A stretch of 64,000 nucleotides of DNA from Liolophura sinensis (Eukaryota > Mollusca > Polyplacophora > Chitonida > Chitonidae): NCBI RefSeq assembly GCF_032854445.1, contig NC_088296.1:10392706-10456705 (forward strand), written 5' to 3'. The stretch's first letter is position 1. The number at the start of each line of letters is the position of its first letter. The position numbers and the translations under genes were made by a program. The notes beneath the pieces were generated by a model. The model saw nothing but the letters and a program-made list of their open reading frames with translations. It searched no databases and was not told where the DNA came from. This document shows positions 10,048-23,500 of this stretch, piece after piece.

Positions 10048-11479
10048 TCAACAACATAGATGGCGCTGTTATCGTTATGTACATATCTATCGCGTACATG
10101 GAATTTAACAACAGACATGGCGCTGCCTGCCGAGTGTAACCGTCTATCTTGTAGTCAGCTTTTATACAGACCAACATGTCATGTGTAACATCATAGATGG
10201 CGTCTCTTGTAGTATGTTAACAGGAAAGACGTAATCGTCCATTACTTTTGAATCACAATCTGTTCGGTTAAGGTCTGTAACGCTCGTCATTTTCGAACTG
10301 TATCTAAGACCGCTTAACCTGGTGCTAGGGGTCGGAAAGGCAGCCATGTTCATTACATTTGCATGATGCCTTTATGAACAGTTGCAATCAAAGCGCGACT
10401 GAGATACCTTGTTTAACCTTTTTTTGTACCCGGAACTCATTCATGGACTACGAATTTGAACTTTGATATGGATTTCATGCCTGGAATATCAACTGTCTGC
10501 CCAGCATCATTGAAAACTGATGACCGCTTCTCCCTTGTGTGTTACCGGCTTTATTTCCTATTTATATAATTTCTTACATACCTTTGTCTTTAGGCGCTAG
10601 TGTTAAACGTTGGTTTGAAAATGGATCTTACAATTATCGAATTGGAAAGCCATTTACGGACTACGAATGGTATACGAATGTCGGACATGACGCTTATATT
10701 CCATAGGTTCGTATTTATATTATAAATTATTACCAAGTTTGTAATGGCTTTCTGGGTGTTATAGTTTTAGGTGAAGTAACGGAGATTTTAATTATTATCA
10801 ATTTTGTAATTAAGTGGTATTCCCTACTACATGTAGACTTTATGTATTCTATAGTAACCGACCTACACAGTTAGACAGCCAGTTAATACCATTTATCGAC
10901 CCGAGAACGGATCGTTGTGAGGAAAGTTCACTACTGCTGACTACCAGACACAAGGGGTGCGGAAATCAAAACGCCATGAACTACCAATTAATATACATGT
11001 ATAAATAGTTTAAAGAGCTGGTTATGTGTAAGACGGAGCCCTTCAAAAGCTTTCAGAGCATTCAGGATATCTGGGCCCTCGGCTTTAAGATTATATCTAA
11101 TTCCGCTTAACTCGGGGCTAGGGGCTTTATATTCATCGTGTTGAATTAGATCACGGCCTTGGATATATGAACAGCTGCAGTCAACGCGCAACTGAGACAC
11201 ATCTTTTTATTATTGACAACTGATATTCTAGCATAGTACACGGATTTCACTCATTCGCCTCGAACATATCTTACGTCTTTCCTACATCACTGAAAACTGT
11301 TGACCGTTTCTCTGTGTATGATTCCGTCCTATTTTCGGCTTAATATACTTTCTTAGCCCTTTGGTAATTTGTGTTAAACGTTGTTTTGGGAATTGACCTT
11401 GTCGTTTCTTACCCGTAAAGTCCTTATTAGATGACGGCTGGTAAACAATCTACCTAAGTTAATGACTGCAACAAACCTT

Positions 11480-11770
11480 TAAACTCGGACAAACCATAAC
11501 CTCAAACAGCCTAAGCTTCAGAAAAACCCTTAACCTCAGACAATTTTTAAACTGCAGGCCAGCCTCAAACCACGACACCAGACAAACTTTCAACTCAGAC
11601 AAGCCTTGCACCTCAGACCAGCCCTAACAAACCACAATTTCGGAAAAACGTTCACCTCAGACAAATCTCAAACAAACCACAATTTCGGAAAAACGTTCAC
11701 CTCATACCGACTTCAAACACACCACGATTTCAAACAAACGTTCACCTCAGATAAGCCTTGCACCAAGGAG
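11480..11770. repeat. Degenerate CTCAGACAAACCT-type tandem repeat
   Basis: Diverged repeats of CTCAGACAA, CCTCAAACAAACCAC and ATTTCGGAAAAACGTTCACC, period roughly 45 bp. It lies on the 3' side of the signal exon copy at 12248. The same repeat type lies on the 3' side of the signal exons at 37537 and 41655. Confidence 0.7.
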
Positions 11771-12247
11771 TAACGCTTATTATATATCAAACATCTTCCT
11801 GAAGACCTACGTCATTACTTAAAATTGCGAATGGTCCAACTTTGCTTGTATTTAGTCTTGTTTTTTAACCTTATGCACTTAGATCCCACCCGGGGATTCC
11901 ATAAGGTTGCTGACACAAGTATATTCCGTTGCAACTTAATTGCCATGGAACTCCAAAAGTCTTAGCTGGAAACTTACTGACAGAAAAATATTTTTTTTCA
12001 ATGCAAACCATATTTCCACACTTTAAGTGTACGGATCACAGTGATGACAAATGGGTACTTCTCAAAGATGACTTGCCCTTAATCAAAGAGGTGGCGGTAG
12101 CTTTATTCGATTCCAGCCCCCTCATGATCGGATGGTTTGTCTGTTACCTAAGTAACTAAACAGCCAGGTGTGTGATACATTATATACAACTGACAGAATC
12201 TGTTTTCCTGTCTTAACTCTAACACGTTTACACTTCAAGCAGCTTAC

Positions 12248-12326
12248 CTGCGACACATGTCAATGTTAAAATGACCAATAGAATCAGAATCTGTCCCCAG
12301 CGTCTTGGAAGGGTCTGAACCTCCGT
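12248..12326 (-). pseudogene. Dead extra first exon (start codon ACG)
   Basis: A 79-nt block with donor GTAAGC aligns with the signal-peptide exons, reading [20 protein letters not shown]. The base triplet at the position of the start codon is ACG, not ATG. Its nearest relative is the intact exon at 41655, which also has LVILT-x-TC. The TATA-like element upstream is changed as well. It would be a distal alternative first exon of gene 1 that no longer has a normal start. Confidence 0.75.
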
Positions 12327-15300
12327 TATTTTTCGCTGTCAGGATTCCTATCAAATTGACTGCCTTGTTCTCCATGTATATATTACATACAGCTGGTTAC
12401 ATACTTGTAATCTTTTAGCTATGCGAGCACGCGTGTGAGTGTTATTACGCTCGGTATCGGAATACTTGGACTTGGACTTAGACGAGTCATCGACTAGGTT
12501 CTTCGTGGTCATGTCAATAACACACCCAGTAGTGTTGTAAATGTATAGAATCGCTTGGGACCAGTGCTCTACGTTATGAACCGTGACCTGGCTCGGGCTC
12601 ATCACGCCTCTGTAGGATTTTTGATGTAACTTTATATGGCAGCTCGCAGAAAAGAGTTTGGTTTGTTATGCACGACGAATTCACTGAGCGCAATAGTTAT
12701 ATGTTCTTTGACTACAGAATCATAAATATATAGCTTCTTGCAGTAAAGCAAATCTATGCGTCGAAACAAGACATTTGTATATCAGCCGTCAACCAATGAG
12801 GACGTTAAATATTAATCGCATGGCCAATTCCCAAAACAACGTTAGACACAAACAAACACAGAACTAACAAAGCATGTAAAGTACAAAAATATGACGGAAT
12901 CATGCAAAGAGAAGCGGTCAACCATTTTCAGTGATGTAGGAAAGACGCAAGGTATGTGCTAGGCGAATGAGTGAAATCAGCACTCAGATCGTGTACCATG
13001 CTAAAATATTAGTTGTCGATAAGAAAATATGTATCTCATTTGCTCTTTGATCGCAACCGTTCATATATCCAAGGTGGCCATCTACTTCATCAGGATGAAT
13101 AGAAAGCCCTAGACTCGGGTTGAGAGGAATTAGAGATATAATACGTTTCATGGTGGGTACAATGTATAAACTAGATTCAAGTCAAAAATTTGTCAGACAT
13201 TTGTCCAAAGCGATGGTTTATTCTCGTATTTCGATTTCCTTTATCCATGAATCTTGTTGTAGCAGTATTACCGTTAGATGAAAATGGTTGACTGCTGTAT
13301 TCCTGAATAAACCAGGAATGTGCTGGTGAACTGAGCATCCTCGAGGCCCGGTCACTTTGTATTTGTTATGACATTATTTTATGTCAAATGTGATGAAAAC
13401 ACAGCATTTTGAGTAATTGTAGACCAGTAACGTCTAATAAATTGTAATTAACTTCGCTTGATTTTATTTGTCTACTGCTGTTTAAGACATGGTGCTAGGG
13501 GGCGTCATATCGCTACTCAGTTCTAGCACTCTGTCATGCTCTATCGGGTTTACCGAGATACTCAGCCTCGTTTTATAAAATGCAGATAAACAAACTAGCT
13601 CAGCCTATCTCTTAACATCAGAGTGAGCACACCGCCGCTGGTATTTTACTGGTGATCTAGTTTTTACACCATACCACGTATTTTTCTTACACATATGTTT
13701 AACTGAACGAAGAAACAGGACATTTAAGATATAAAAATACCAAAAAAAAAGCTGAAAACGACATGAAATCTCAAAGTTTTATGCAAATGCACACGCTATT
13801 ATATACATACTGCATATAGGTATAGTCGGAAGCGGCTTGAGGGAACGGCTTCCTACTGCCGGGCTAATGCAAAGGTATAATTTAGGGTGTCACACAGTCG
13901 TAGCGGTTTCTGTTGTGTTATGTGATATACCCCTGAATCTTGTTTCGCACCAAGTGAAATAAGACCAGGTACGCACCAAGGTTCAGCCTTATCGGATTAC
14001 ACAAGCACCGATGAAGGTGTTTAAATCAGGTTTACCCCCAAATATGGAAAAAATATTGCAACTGGCATATTTCATACTGCAGTTGTTTTTCACCAGACTC
14101 ACCTCCTTCAGAATCCCGAGGGAAGTTTGGATATTTCACCTTTATATAAATCAGAAGCAAATCTATCATGTAGGCAAGTTAAAATCTTTTATTTGCAGAA
14201 ATAAACAGCTTGACATGATATTATCCGGGGAGGTAAACGTACCAGCGCGACACAGTCGATGTTGTTTGAAGTCATTAATTCGAGCTCAGTGTGAGGTGAT
14301 TTTGGTTAAGTAACTGAATGATGAGGCTTTTCAACAATGGGTCAGTCACGATTACAACAACACCAGATAATTCAATTTAAACAATGTACTCTATTTCAAC
14401 CAAAGTTTAGCATTTTTCAGCTGACTCAGTTTGCTTGAATCTGACTGGTTCTCTCGTCTTATAGAGCCATTTAAGTGATTTTAAAATTTTGCTTGACTTT
14501 ACTTTATTTCTTACCTGAAGAAACTTATTATAACTTGGGCTATGGCATTTCAGGTATTATTTTAAGGCCTTTATAATTTTCCGAAAGTGAATTTTTACCA
14601 AGCTTTGGTGAAATACAGAATAAAAATAATTGAAATACATCTACAATATCCATGGACATATACACTGTACATAGACAATACAAGAGCACATATAGAAAAA
14701 AAATAACTTTGTTTATGATACTGTATACAAAGAAAACATATAGAAATAAATCAATGACTTTGTTACATGTATATATGCACACTCTTACCACACTACGATA
14801 TATGGACATCCTGATGTGATCTAGACTGCCAGATGTACCTAGTGATCATGAATGGTGTAATATAAATCATTTATTACTAGACTGACTTACTTTTGTACAA
14901 AGATAAAACTGCCTTTAAGATTTATATCTAATTTAATTTTTAACTTTTGAATAACCGGCTTCTGATCCAAAACACCACGAAAAAATCTACTTCAGAAATA
15001 TCCCGCTCCTGGTGTTATTGCTTACAGAATTTGTACAAGAAATCTCTTGAATCGACAAAAAGGCACATGCTGACCTCACGCTGAAGAGCTTTGTTAATTC
15101 CACTAGAAGGACGAACGGTAATCCGATTCAATCAATTATTATAAACGTAGAATCTTTGCAATGTCAGCTTTATTTACACCCAACCGTGGCCAGTGCGGAC
15201 AACATCAAAGGACGTCCATCCCATCCCATATAGGCCATTCGTCGACGTGACTAAGAGGCCGGCTGGCTAGACAACGCTTACGTGACATAATCAACATACA

Positions 15301-15879
15301 TTACGACATGCATAAACATACATTCAAGTTTACAAAGGAAACTATATCTACGGATGCACATTAATTCATTTTAAGTGCGGTACGCAAGTTATTTATTCCA
15401 AGTAATCAAAACACTAAATTAACGAAAAATTGTTGTTACCGTACATATATATCCACAGAAATTTATCGATGAACATTATTAAGTCGTGAGTACATTGAAT
15501 AATGTTGTGATGTAACAGGTATAGCTGAATATATCTTACGGCGGCCACATTTATGCAGTTATACTACAATTTGGACAAAAAATATCTCATATTTAAAGCA
15601 AGCACATAAACATATGAAATACATATTCGTAAATAAATGACAAAAAGTAATATAACATATAATAATATGTTAATATAGCATATTATAATATATATAACGT
15701 TTACAAAAATTTCAAACATTTAGAAAGGTAACCAATAGATATATTTAAGATAATAATAGGAAAAACAGGTCAATTGAACTTTTTAAGATTTTCACATTTT
15801 CATGGAATTTTATTTACATCATTTTGATGTCATAAGCTGAACACATTCAGCAAAATTTGTCTTGTTTGGTCGTGACACA

Positions 15880-16210
15880 ACTCTTACATAAAATCTAATA
15901 TAAAACCAGAGTACACAACTAGATTATAGAAGAGTATACAACTAAAGTATAAAGCCAGAGCATTACATTGAAATTAAACCAAAGAATACAGCTAAATACT
16001 AATACTTGATTCTACAACTAAAGTGCGCGTCTTGAATGCACAACTGTTGTACAAAGTATAACACTAGACAACAAAGCTAAAGTACACATCAAGGATACAC
16101 AACTATAGCATACTACCGGTGCACAGCATACAGCCAAAGTACATAACTAGATTGCACAGATAGCCCTACTAGAGCACACATTTAAACACTTAACTAGGCC
16201 ACTCAACTAG
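15880..16210. repeat. Low-complexity degenerate short repeats
   Basis: Repeated variants of ACACAACTAGA and ACAACTAAAGTA with irregular spacing of about 17-30 bp. No coding potential is seen. Confidence 0.55.
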
Positions 16211-16284
16211 GCCCCTGAGATAGTTTAGCTTTAAAAGGGGAAAGCGTACCGAGCTTTCCTGATGTCTCTGACTTGTTTATGATA

Positions 16285-16395
16285 TATTTATTTATTGGTG
16301 TTTTAGAAAACCGGACTAAGGAAAACCCAAGAGCGTCCGTAAGTTACAAATAGAACTTCCAACGTACGACCGGAGAGGAAGAGCTACCCCAGCAA
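16285..16395 (-). repeat. Decayed SINE fragment
   Basis: On plus it reads TATTTATTTATTGGTGTTTTA, then AAAACCGGACTAAGG and CCGGAGAGGAAG, consistent with a diverged minus-strand SINE lying downstream of gene 2. Confidence 0.5.
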
Positions 16396-16658
16396 AGACA
16401 GTAAAATATATTTACTGATTTCTTACAAAAAAAAACGCTATGAGGAAAAACATATTTCCTATTATAGCACAGTTCCATAAAAATATAGCTACATACTGGC
16501 TTAGTACATTGTACCTACGTCGTTCCTAGTCCAAAATGCCAAACCCCACTAATAATTTGGAAAAACATACGAAATATGCCATCATAATCAAGTATGAGTA
16601 CATACACGTTTGTGTTATATGCACATATTCGTAGGGAATGACGCGAATACTAACGTAA

Positions 16659-16805
16659 CGTTGTACCTTGTGAAATTTCAACATTGAACCTTGTGAAATT
16701 TCCACACGCTATTTTGTGACATTTCCACAGTGTACTTTGTGAATTTCCACATTGTACCTTGTGACATTTTCACATTGTGCTTTGTGACATTTCCACCTTG
16801 TACCC
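16659..16805. repeat. Short tandem repeat, unit about 24 bp
   Basis: About six imperfect copies of CATTGTACCTTGTGACATTTCC lie just downstream of the gene 2 stop codon, so probably inside its 3' UTR. Confidence 0.7.
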
Positions 16806-16911
16806 TTTTCCACGTCGTGTGTTGTCTTCTAAAACTTTTTAATGGGTCCCTCACAGGAATGTCCGAATGACCGCAAGTGACTCCAAACTATACGCTTGTG
16901 AACTGTTCCTT

Positions 16912-17596
16912 TTAAACTTTCTGCACCTTAAGTTCATCATACTCATTACCCTCTTGCTGTTCATTGCTTGTCAGCTGTTCGCCATTGTCCCCAATTTGTC
17001 TGACAGCGCTGTATGTTGTGTCATATTGGACGTCGTCGTTTCTATGTGGATTTCCGTATCCGGCCCGTCCGGGCTGAATATTTTCTGGACTTTCATCGTT
17101 TGGTTTTAAACCATACAGTGTGTTATAATTGTCCCCGGTGTTGGTGGTGGCAGTGGTAGGTTTTACGTGAGGTTTGGACAAAACATTGTACATGGATTCG
17201 CTCGGGGAAGTTTCTGAAGTCTGGCTTTTCTCCGTAGCCATCTGTTTGGCTTTGTTATCTGCAATCTTGTGATTTGAATACGGATCCTTATGTTCATTCT
17301 CACTAGGCTTCTGATCGTCGAAATTTCCTGCTAAGCTATACAAAGTCTGTGGATCATTACTCAATTCTGCCTGTGGCGGTGGGTCAACTTCCTCGTAGCG
17401 GGCGTCAGTGCCGGATGGCAACTGTGTACTGGAACCCAACACTTCCGGTAGTACTGGGTATGTTGGATTAGTAACCCCGCGCTGTTGTTGTACAGATTGA
17501 TCAGTGATGTTTTCGTAAGCTATGACGTCAGAACGTTTCCTCTGCTTTTCTAACACTATATCTTCTCTAACACCTCCGCTCGAACGATTTCTTGCC
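16912..17596 (-). CDS. Gene 2 cytoplasmic tail exon
   Basis: Acceptor AATTGCAG, then 685 nt in phase 2 to a TAA at 16914-16912. Hydrophilic and rich in Asn, Thr, Pro and Gln, with eleven tyrosines. Motifs by protein residue: IAYENI (Y367, ITIM-like and YxN), NPTYPVL (Y386, NPxY plus YxxL), RYEEV (Y407), LYSLA (Y426), PYSN (Y446), SMYNVL (Y476, full ITIM consensus), NYNTLYGL (Y497, Y501), TTYSAV (Y535) and EYDEL (Y559). By family knowledge these are docking sites for SH2 and PTB proteins. The exon opens with ARNRSS, comparable to RNMSSRN in gene 3, which confirms the junction. Confidence 0.85.
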
Positions 17597-20500
17597 CTGC
17601 AATTTAAAAATTATACACATTAGTTTCGTTAATTATTTAATTTCTCAAGGAATATTTACAAATAGAAACGCCACGCTTGAAATGACTGATATAGGGTAAA
17701 ACAAAAAACTGTTCTGACGACAATATTTTTATATACTACTCTCGCTTTTCAACTGATTGACTGACTAAATATGAAAACTAAACAATCAAAATATTACAAA
17801 TGATTGTTTAACGGAGATATCGCGGTTCAAAGTAGGCAAAACACCCACAGAAAGCTCCGCCATATTGTTGTTAAGCCTAGACTTGCAAAATTGTCAATTG
17901 TAACAATCAGGTGGAAGTTTTTATATAGCCCCGCCCAGAGTACAATGTCCAGAGGGACATAACATTGTCTTTGTTTTACCATTTGCTATATAAAACCTTG
18001 GTTACGAGTGATTCACCATCGTGTTTCCGGTAACACCAATATGATATGGTGTATTTACTGGCTATTTCCAGATTAAAAGTATGTCAGAAAAAAATAACTG
18101 TAGCCCCATCTTCCAAAATAACTAAGGTTATAGTAATTCTCGACATTTCTTTTAAGTGCCACAACTCGATGATGTTTTGAGACGAATCTAAGGGAATTCC
18201 ACAAAGTCAAAATTTTAAACCTCGTCACAATACCCAGCTTTTGGTACTGGTAGTTAAAATTTTGGTATTGTTGTCTTCGATTATATTCATGAGGGAACTA
18301 AAATGTTGATCTATAAGGCTCAAAAATAAGTATCTCAAGTTCTGATTTCATAAATGGCTGCCGTTGGGCACAATCCCATTGGTTACCTGAAAATAACAAC
18401 AACGGCTAGGACGACCACGCCCAGAAGAACCACTCCGCCTATACCTACTGCCAGACCGATCGTCAACGTTGAGGAATCCGCGGCTGTAGATGCAGTTGCG
18501 GCAGTAACGACTGAAACGTAGTCAACAACAAAAACTCAGTATATGAGCTTTTTGATGATTGTTTAACACAGTAGCGTTAATCCACATCCTAGTATTAAGT
18601 TATATATTTTATTTTGAAACTTAGGACTACTTTAATAGCCCATAAAAACGGGCGACAGATTTATGGATGGAAGGAATCAGACACACGACGAGCAGAAATC
18701 ACCGCACGTCGTCAGGTCAATATCGGACTGGTTGCCATGATAGAGATATATTAGAATAAATGGGTAGAGAATTCTCCGGTGAAACCAAAAGCAAAGTGAA
18801 CAGAAAATCTTGAAGCCTACTTGATGCATGAACATATTCAGTATTTGAAATCAGGGCAACGTGTAACTGTTGGTTTCCTTGGGGATAAACTCCAAACTGG
18901 GGCAAAAACTTCCTGGTGCCCTGATTTGCGGTCGAAAAAGACATTTGCTTGTTGTTCAGTATTTACTTACTTCTACTGCACCCCAACTCTTTGCCATCTT
19001 TCGGCTTGTATCCCTCCTCACACACGCACGTGTAGTTGCCCTCCGTATTTACACAAACAGAATTGTTGCCGCATGTGTTTGGATTTTCGGTACACTCATC
19101 AATATCTATATGGCACGTGTGAAATATCGGAATATGTATATGTGTGTGGATAAATGATGGAATTAAAAAAAAACCTTTTCTTCCGTAAAATACAAAACTG
19201 TGCAATAACTTTTTCTGGTTTCTTGCAAGCATAGCCATGAAAGGCTGCATTTCACCACTTACGTGTACCATTTACCACCTATCACATTGCCATTTCTGCT
19301 CTTGTTTTTCTCTCAGTACTGGACGTCTAAATTACATTCCTTGTTCATGTACATGTAATCGACTCAATGTAGTCACCGAAATAATTACTCGATAACTAAG
19401 GGGGATGAAGTCTTCGACATGATGCGTTAGTGAGACAGCATCATTATCATGATGACACACTGCATGTCAATGAATGAATGACTGATTAAGGTCTCACACC
19501 ACACTGTACTGTCGATGTGGACAGGTCTACGGACAACCGCCTGAACCTGACTTTTCTTCCGCTGGTATCTTGCTTACCCAGATTGCATCCCACGTCCTCA
19601 CCCTCTCTCTGTCTGTACCCCAACACACACGCGCACGTGTAGTTGCCCACCGTATTTGTACAAACAGAGTTGTTACCACATATGGTTCGATTGTCGGCGC
19701 ACTCGTCAATATCTGTATAGAACACGTAAAACATAAGCTTACATAACAACTACACTTTTCCATGAAACCTGTGCCTTATATGGTGTTCATTTTTCGTTTG
19801 TTGCAAACATACCTATCAACTATGAAATCTGCACCTCTGTCTATCAACAAAATAAGTGAACAGAAAAGAATATGTAAATTTCAGAATAATTATAATTGAT
19901 TTCATCATCTGTATATAATATTTACGAGAGCTAAGGCCACAGAACTGTTTAGGGACAGTGGTGATACCCTCTGACTTCATTGTTCATATGTTAATGTAAC
20001 CCTATCAATAGAGTCATCATAGTTCTTACACTGGAACTGAGCTGGGACCAAGTCTTTAGCATGATAATTTAGTGAAGCAGCGCCATAAACATTTCGACAT
20101 TTTGGATGATTAAATGGATAACGGATCAGGTCTAACACCACGTTGTACTGTGGATGCGGACAGACCTACGGAGAACCGCCTTAATCTGTCCTTTCGTCCG
20201 CTAGTACCTGATATTTTCTTACCCACATTGCATCCCACATCTTAACCCTCCCTCTGCCTGTATCCCTTCGCACAGGCGCACGTGTACTTGCCCTCTGTGT
20301 TTACTCAAACTGAGTTGTTACCACATATGCCTGGATTCCCAGTGCACTCATCAATATCTGTATGGCACACGGAAAACATAAGCATACATGACAAATGCAC
20401 TGTTACATATAACCTGCCTATTTCTACAGTAGAAAATGAGCGGTCCAATGCTTGATATGTTGTTCATGATTCGTTTGCTGCGAAAATACCCGCCAAACTA

Positions 20501-23500
20501 TGAAATCTGTATCTTTATCACTCAACAAAATCAGTAAACAGAAAAGAACATGTAAATTTCAAAACAATTAAAAGATAATTTCGCCATCAGAATATAATAT
20601 TTTGTCCTATGCCTAAGGTTGCGGGACAATCTGGTGATACCATGTGGGTCTCTTGCTAATGTTACCCATCAATGTAGTCACCACAGTCATTACACGTTAA
20701 CTGAGTTGGGGTCAATTCTTCAGCATGATACTGTAGTGAGGCGGCACAATATACATGATGAGACATGAGATGATTAAATGGATGACTGATTAAGGACAAA
20801 CGTCATCATTTTATCGTGAGTTGTTGCCACATAGGTCTGTCTTTCTTTCACATTCGTCGATGTCTGGTTAGGACGTTTCAAGCATAAGCGAGGTATGATT
20901 AACTATAAGAACTTGCCACATCTATGACATGCAACCAATATACTCTTAAAATGGGGTTAACAGAGTACTGGTTTCAAAGCTACCTTTCTAGTGGAAGCCA
21001 ATGTGTCCTTTATAATTACTGCCTTTCTGTACCTTCTCCCATTAAATATTGTGTGCCATGCGCTCTACTCTAGGTCCTATACTCTTTCTACTTGATATCA
21101 AAGATTTATTTCATTGATACTTCACGCTGTTATTTTAAGGTTAAAGAATTTTTCTGCCCTATTGGACTTATTGTCCTGTTTGTTGATGATATCAGCTTTC
21201 CTTGTTCATCAGGAAGTATTAAGGAAACCATAAATACTATTACACATGAACTTGCAAAAGTCAAGATTAGTTATATGCAAATAGGCTTTCGTGAAGTATT
21301 GGGAGAAAAAGTAATTGTTGTAAAACCATCTCGAAAGGGTTTCCATCCTATATTTCCAACATGTTAATGGGGAAACAATTAAAGCAGGGTATGTCGTCTT
21401 TTTCCTTGGTATTATTGTTAACGGTAAACTTCGCTGAGTGCCTCATATTAATCAGATATGTAGCAAAGTATCTAGAAATATCAGACATTCAACATATTAA
21501 ATTAAGAAAAACACTCTTAATACTTTATTATTCCATGACATTTTCATATCTATCATATGATAAATTATTATAGAACAATTCATTTTCAACACAGTTTTGG
21601 GATTTGTGTAAGTGGTCAGCCTGCTAGCCCGCATGGAGCCTGCATGTATCACAAATGCGGGCACTGTGGGTTCTACAGTCCATTTCTTTTCGTGAGTCGC
21701 CTATATTCAGCTCTCTGTAAAATCATACTCGCTCTCAAATTTACCTTTAGTCAGTGACACGTAACAACCCAAGCTGTACACGTGGATATGTTGGAAGTTT
21801 ATATTATTGCAAGGAAATAAAAGTTAGAACATCTTTTCTAATTCATAATGTTAAAGTTCATAAGCTCGGTTTCGACGGCAAGAACCCACTGCCTTGGGTG
21901 ACGTCATAATTATCAAAAAAATTAGTGGCATGCTGGACATTGGGCAGATTTCAACGTGTTTTGACAGACAGCGACACCAGTTACATAAACTGCTATCGAC
22001 TGAACTGTAAACCCTGTTACTGACGCTGCCATATTTGATATTGTATACACGTTTTAGTATAAAATAACCTTAATAACTGAATTACATATTATCTCTTGAA
22101 GTATATGATCTGACGGCGGTGTGTATTTAAAGATGTACGTTAGGAAACTAAAGCCGAGAAGTCTATTAGCAGACAGTGGTGTAGACTGTGTTACTGCGTG
22201 GGGGTTGTTCTAACCGTTTGTTGGTACGCTCACTGTATAATAAATTACTCTCCACACCCATTTTCCAGCATGCAACTTGCTTTTGAATATTTATGACGTC
22301 CCCCGAAGGAGTACATGTTAAAACTAAGCTCATGGAGTAAAGCATTATGAATTAGAAAAAGTATTCTAACTGGATTTTCCTTGTAATAATATAGGGGTTC
22401 CACATATCAATGTGTAGAGCTTGGGTTTGTTACGTGTCACTGTCTAAAGGCAGCTTTGCTAACAAGTATGACTGATTTTAAAGACACTTAAATATGGGCG
22501 ACTCTCAAAAAGAAATAGACTATAGTTCAATTTATAGTGGCTTCCTCTTCGATCTTACGTGGGAAGGTCTGCCAGCCACTTGTGGATGACCATGATGTTG
22601 GAGGCCGTCATGTGAATACGCCGATGTTAAATATCAATCACATAAACAAATAAATATTAAATAAACACACTGACAACCGCTATTACTACTCCAAATATGG
22701 GCTAATACTCTATCCTGGAATTTAAAACATACTGATCTCTTATTCATGTAACGACAAATTTTTAACATTTTCAGTTTAAATCAGTTTGCTAGTATCGTCC
22801 ATGCCCATAAATCAATTCATCATCAGGAACAACTACATGTAAATTTTAGAAATATTTGCACACGGCAAATTGATACATACAATTACCCGACTAGAACTTC
22901 AATCAACAATCTTCATAAAACAAAATATCGCGCCAAGTCGTGCCCAGGTTGAACCTAGGCCTTGTTTCAAATATTTAACAAACTTCCACAAACTTAACAA
23001 ACTTGAATAAGTGCAAACCTTATTCGAGCCAGTGGCCTTAGTGGCGGAGCCAGCGAGGTATTCTGAGAACCAAAGCTTAGATTGATGTAAAGTATTACTC
23101 ACCTAGACACTGTCCTTCAGCAGACCTGTGTGCTCCAGCTGAGCAAAGACACACGTTTCTTTCAAGCCCCGCCCAGTTGACCTTTTCACACGTGGTGTTG
23201 ACAGGACACACGCCCCATCCAGTCCCACATTTTTCTGTTTACAACAAAAACTGTTCAGTATATTTTTCCGCAAACAGGACCCAGTTACACAAAATTGTAT
23301 TGGCCACCACAGAAAAGTATGATGATTTCACAAGTATTTCTGTTGTACAGTCTACTAAATTCCGCGGCAACTCTCGTGCATTATGATTGCATCTGTAAGC
23401 CCATACACCCGCGAACAGGACCCAGTTACACAAAATTGTATTGGCCACCACAGAAAAGTATGATGATTTCACAAGTATTTCTGTTGTACAGTCTACTAAA

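Larger units (their letters stand above)
9726..12240. other. Spacer with dispersed repeats, no host gene seen
   Basis: Apart from the LINE remnant it holds diverged copies of a repeat containing AACGTGGC...CAGCCCC and TTAAGCGG...TTAGA-type motifs (near 10300 and 11100, related to 27520, 51970 and 62220) and the CTCAGACAAACC repeat region. No splice-bounded cysteine-rich exon is visible. Confidence 0.55.
12327..16911. other. Intergenic region between gene 2 and gene 1
   Basis: Strongly AT-rich. No coding exon is recognised. It contains a reverse copy of the ATTCGCCTAG repeat near 12960, low-complexity ACAACTAAAGTACAC sequence (15880-16210), a decayed SINE (16285-16395) and a short-unit repeat (16659-16805). 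The 3' UTR of gene 2 must lie in its right part. A possible poly(A) signal on the minus strand (AAATAAA) occurs near 15175, unproven. Confidence 0.6.

Noticed and set aside
14011-14313. 100-codon plus-strand ORF
   Set aside because: No recognisable domain, no paralogue in the window and no splice context. Likely chance in AT-rich DNA.
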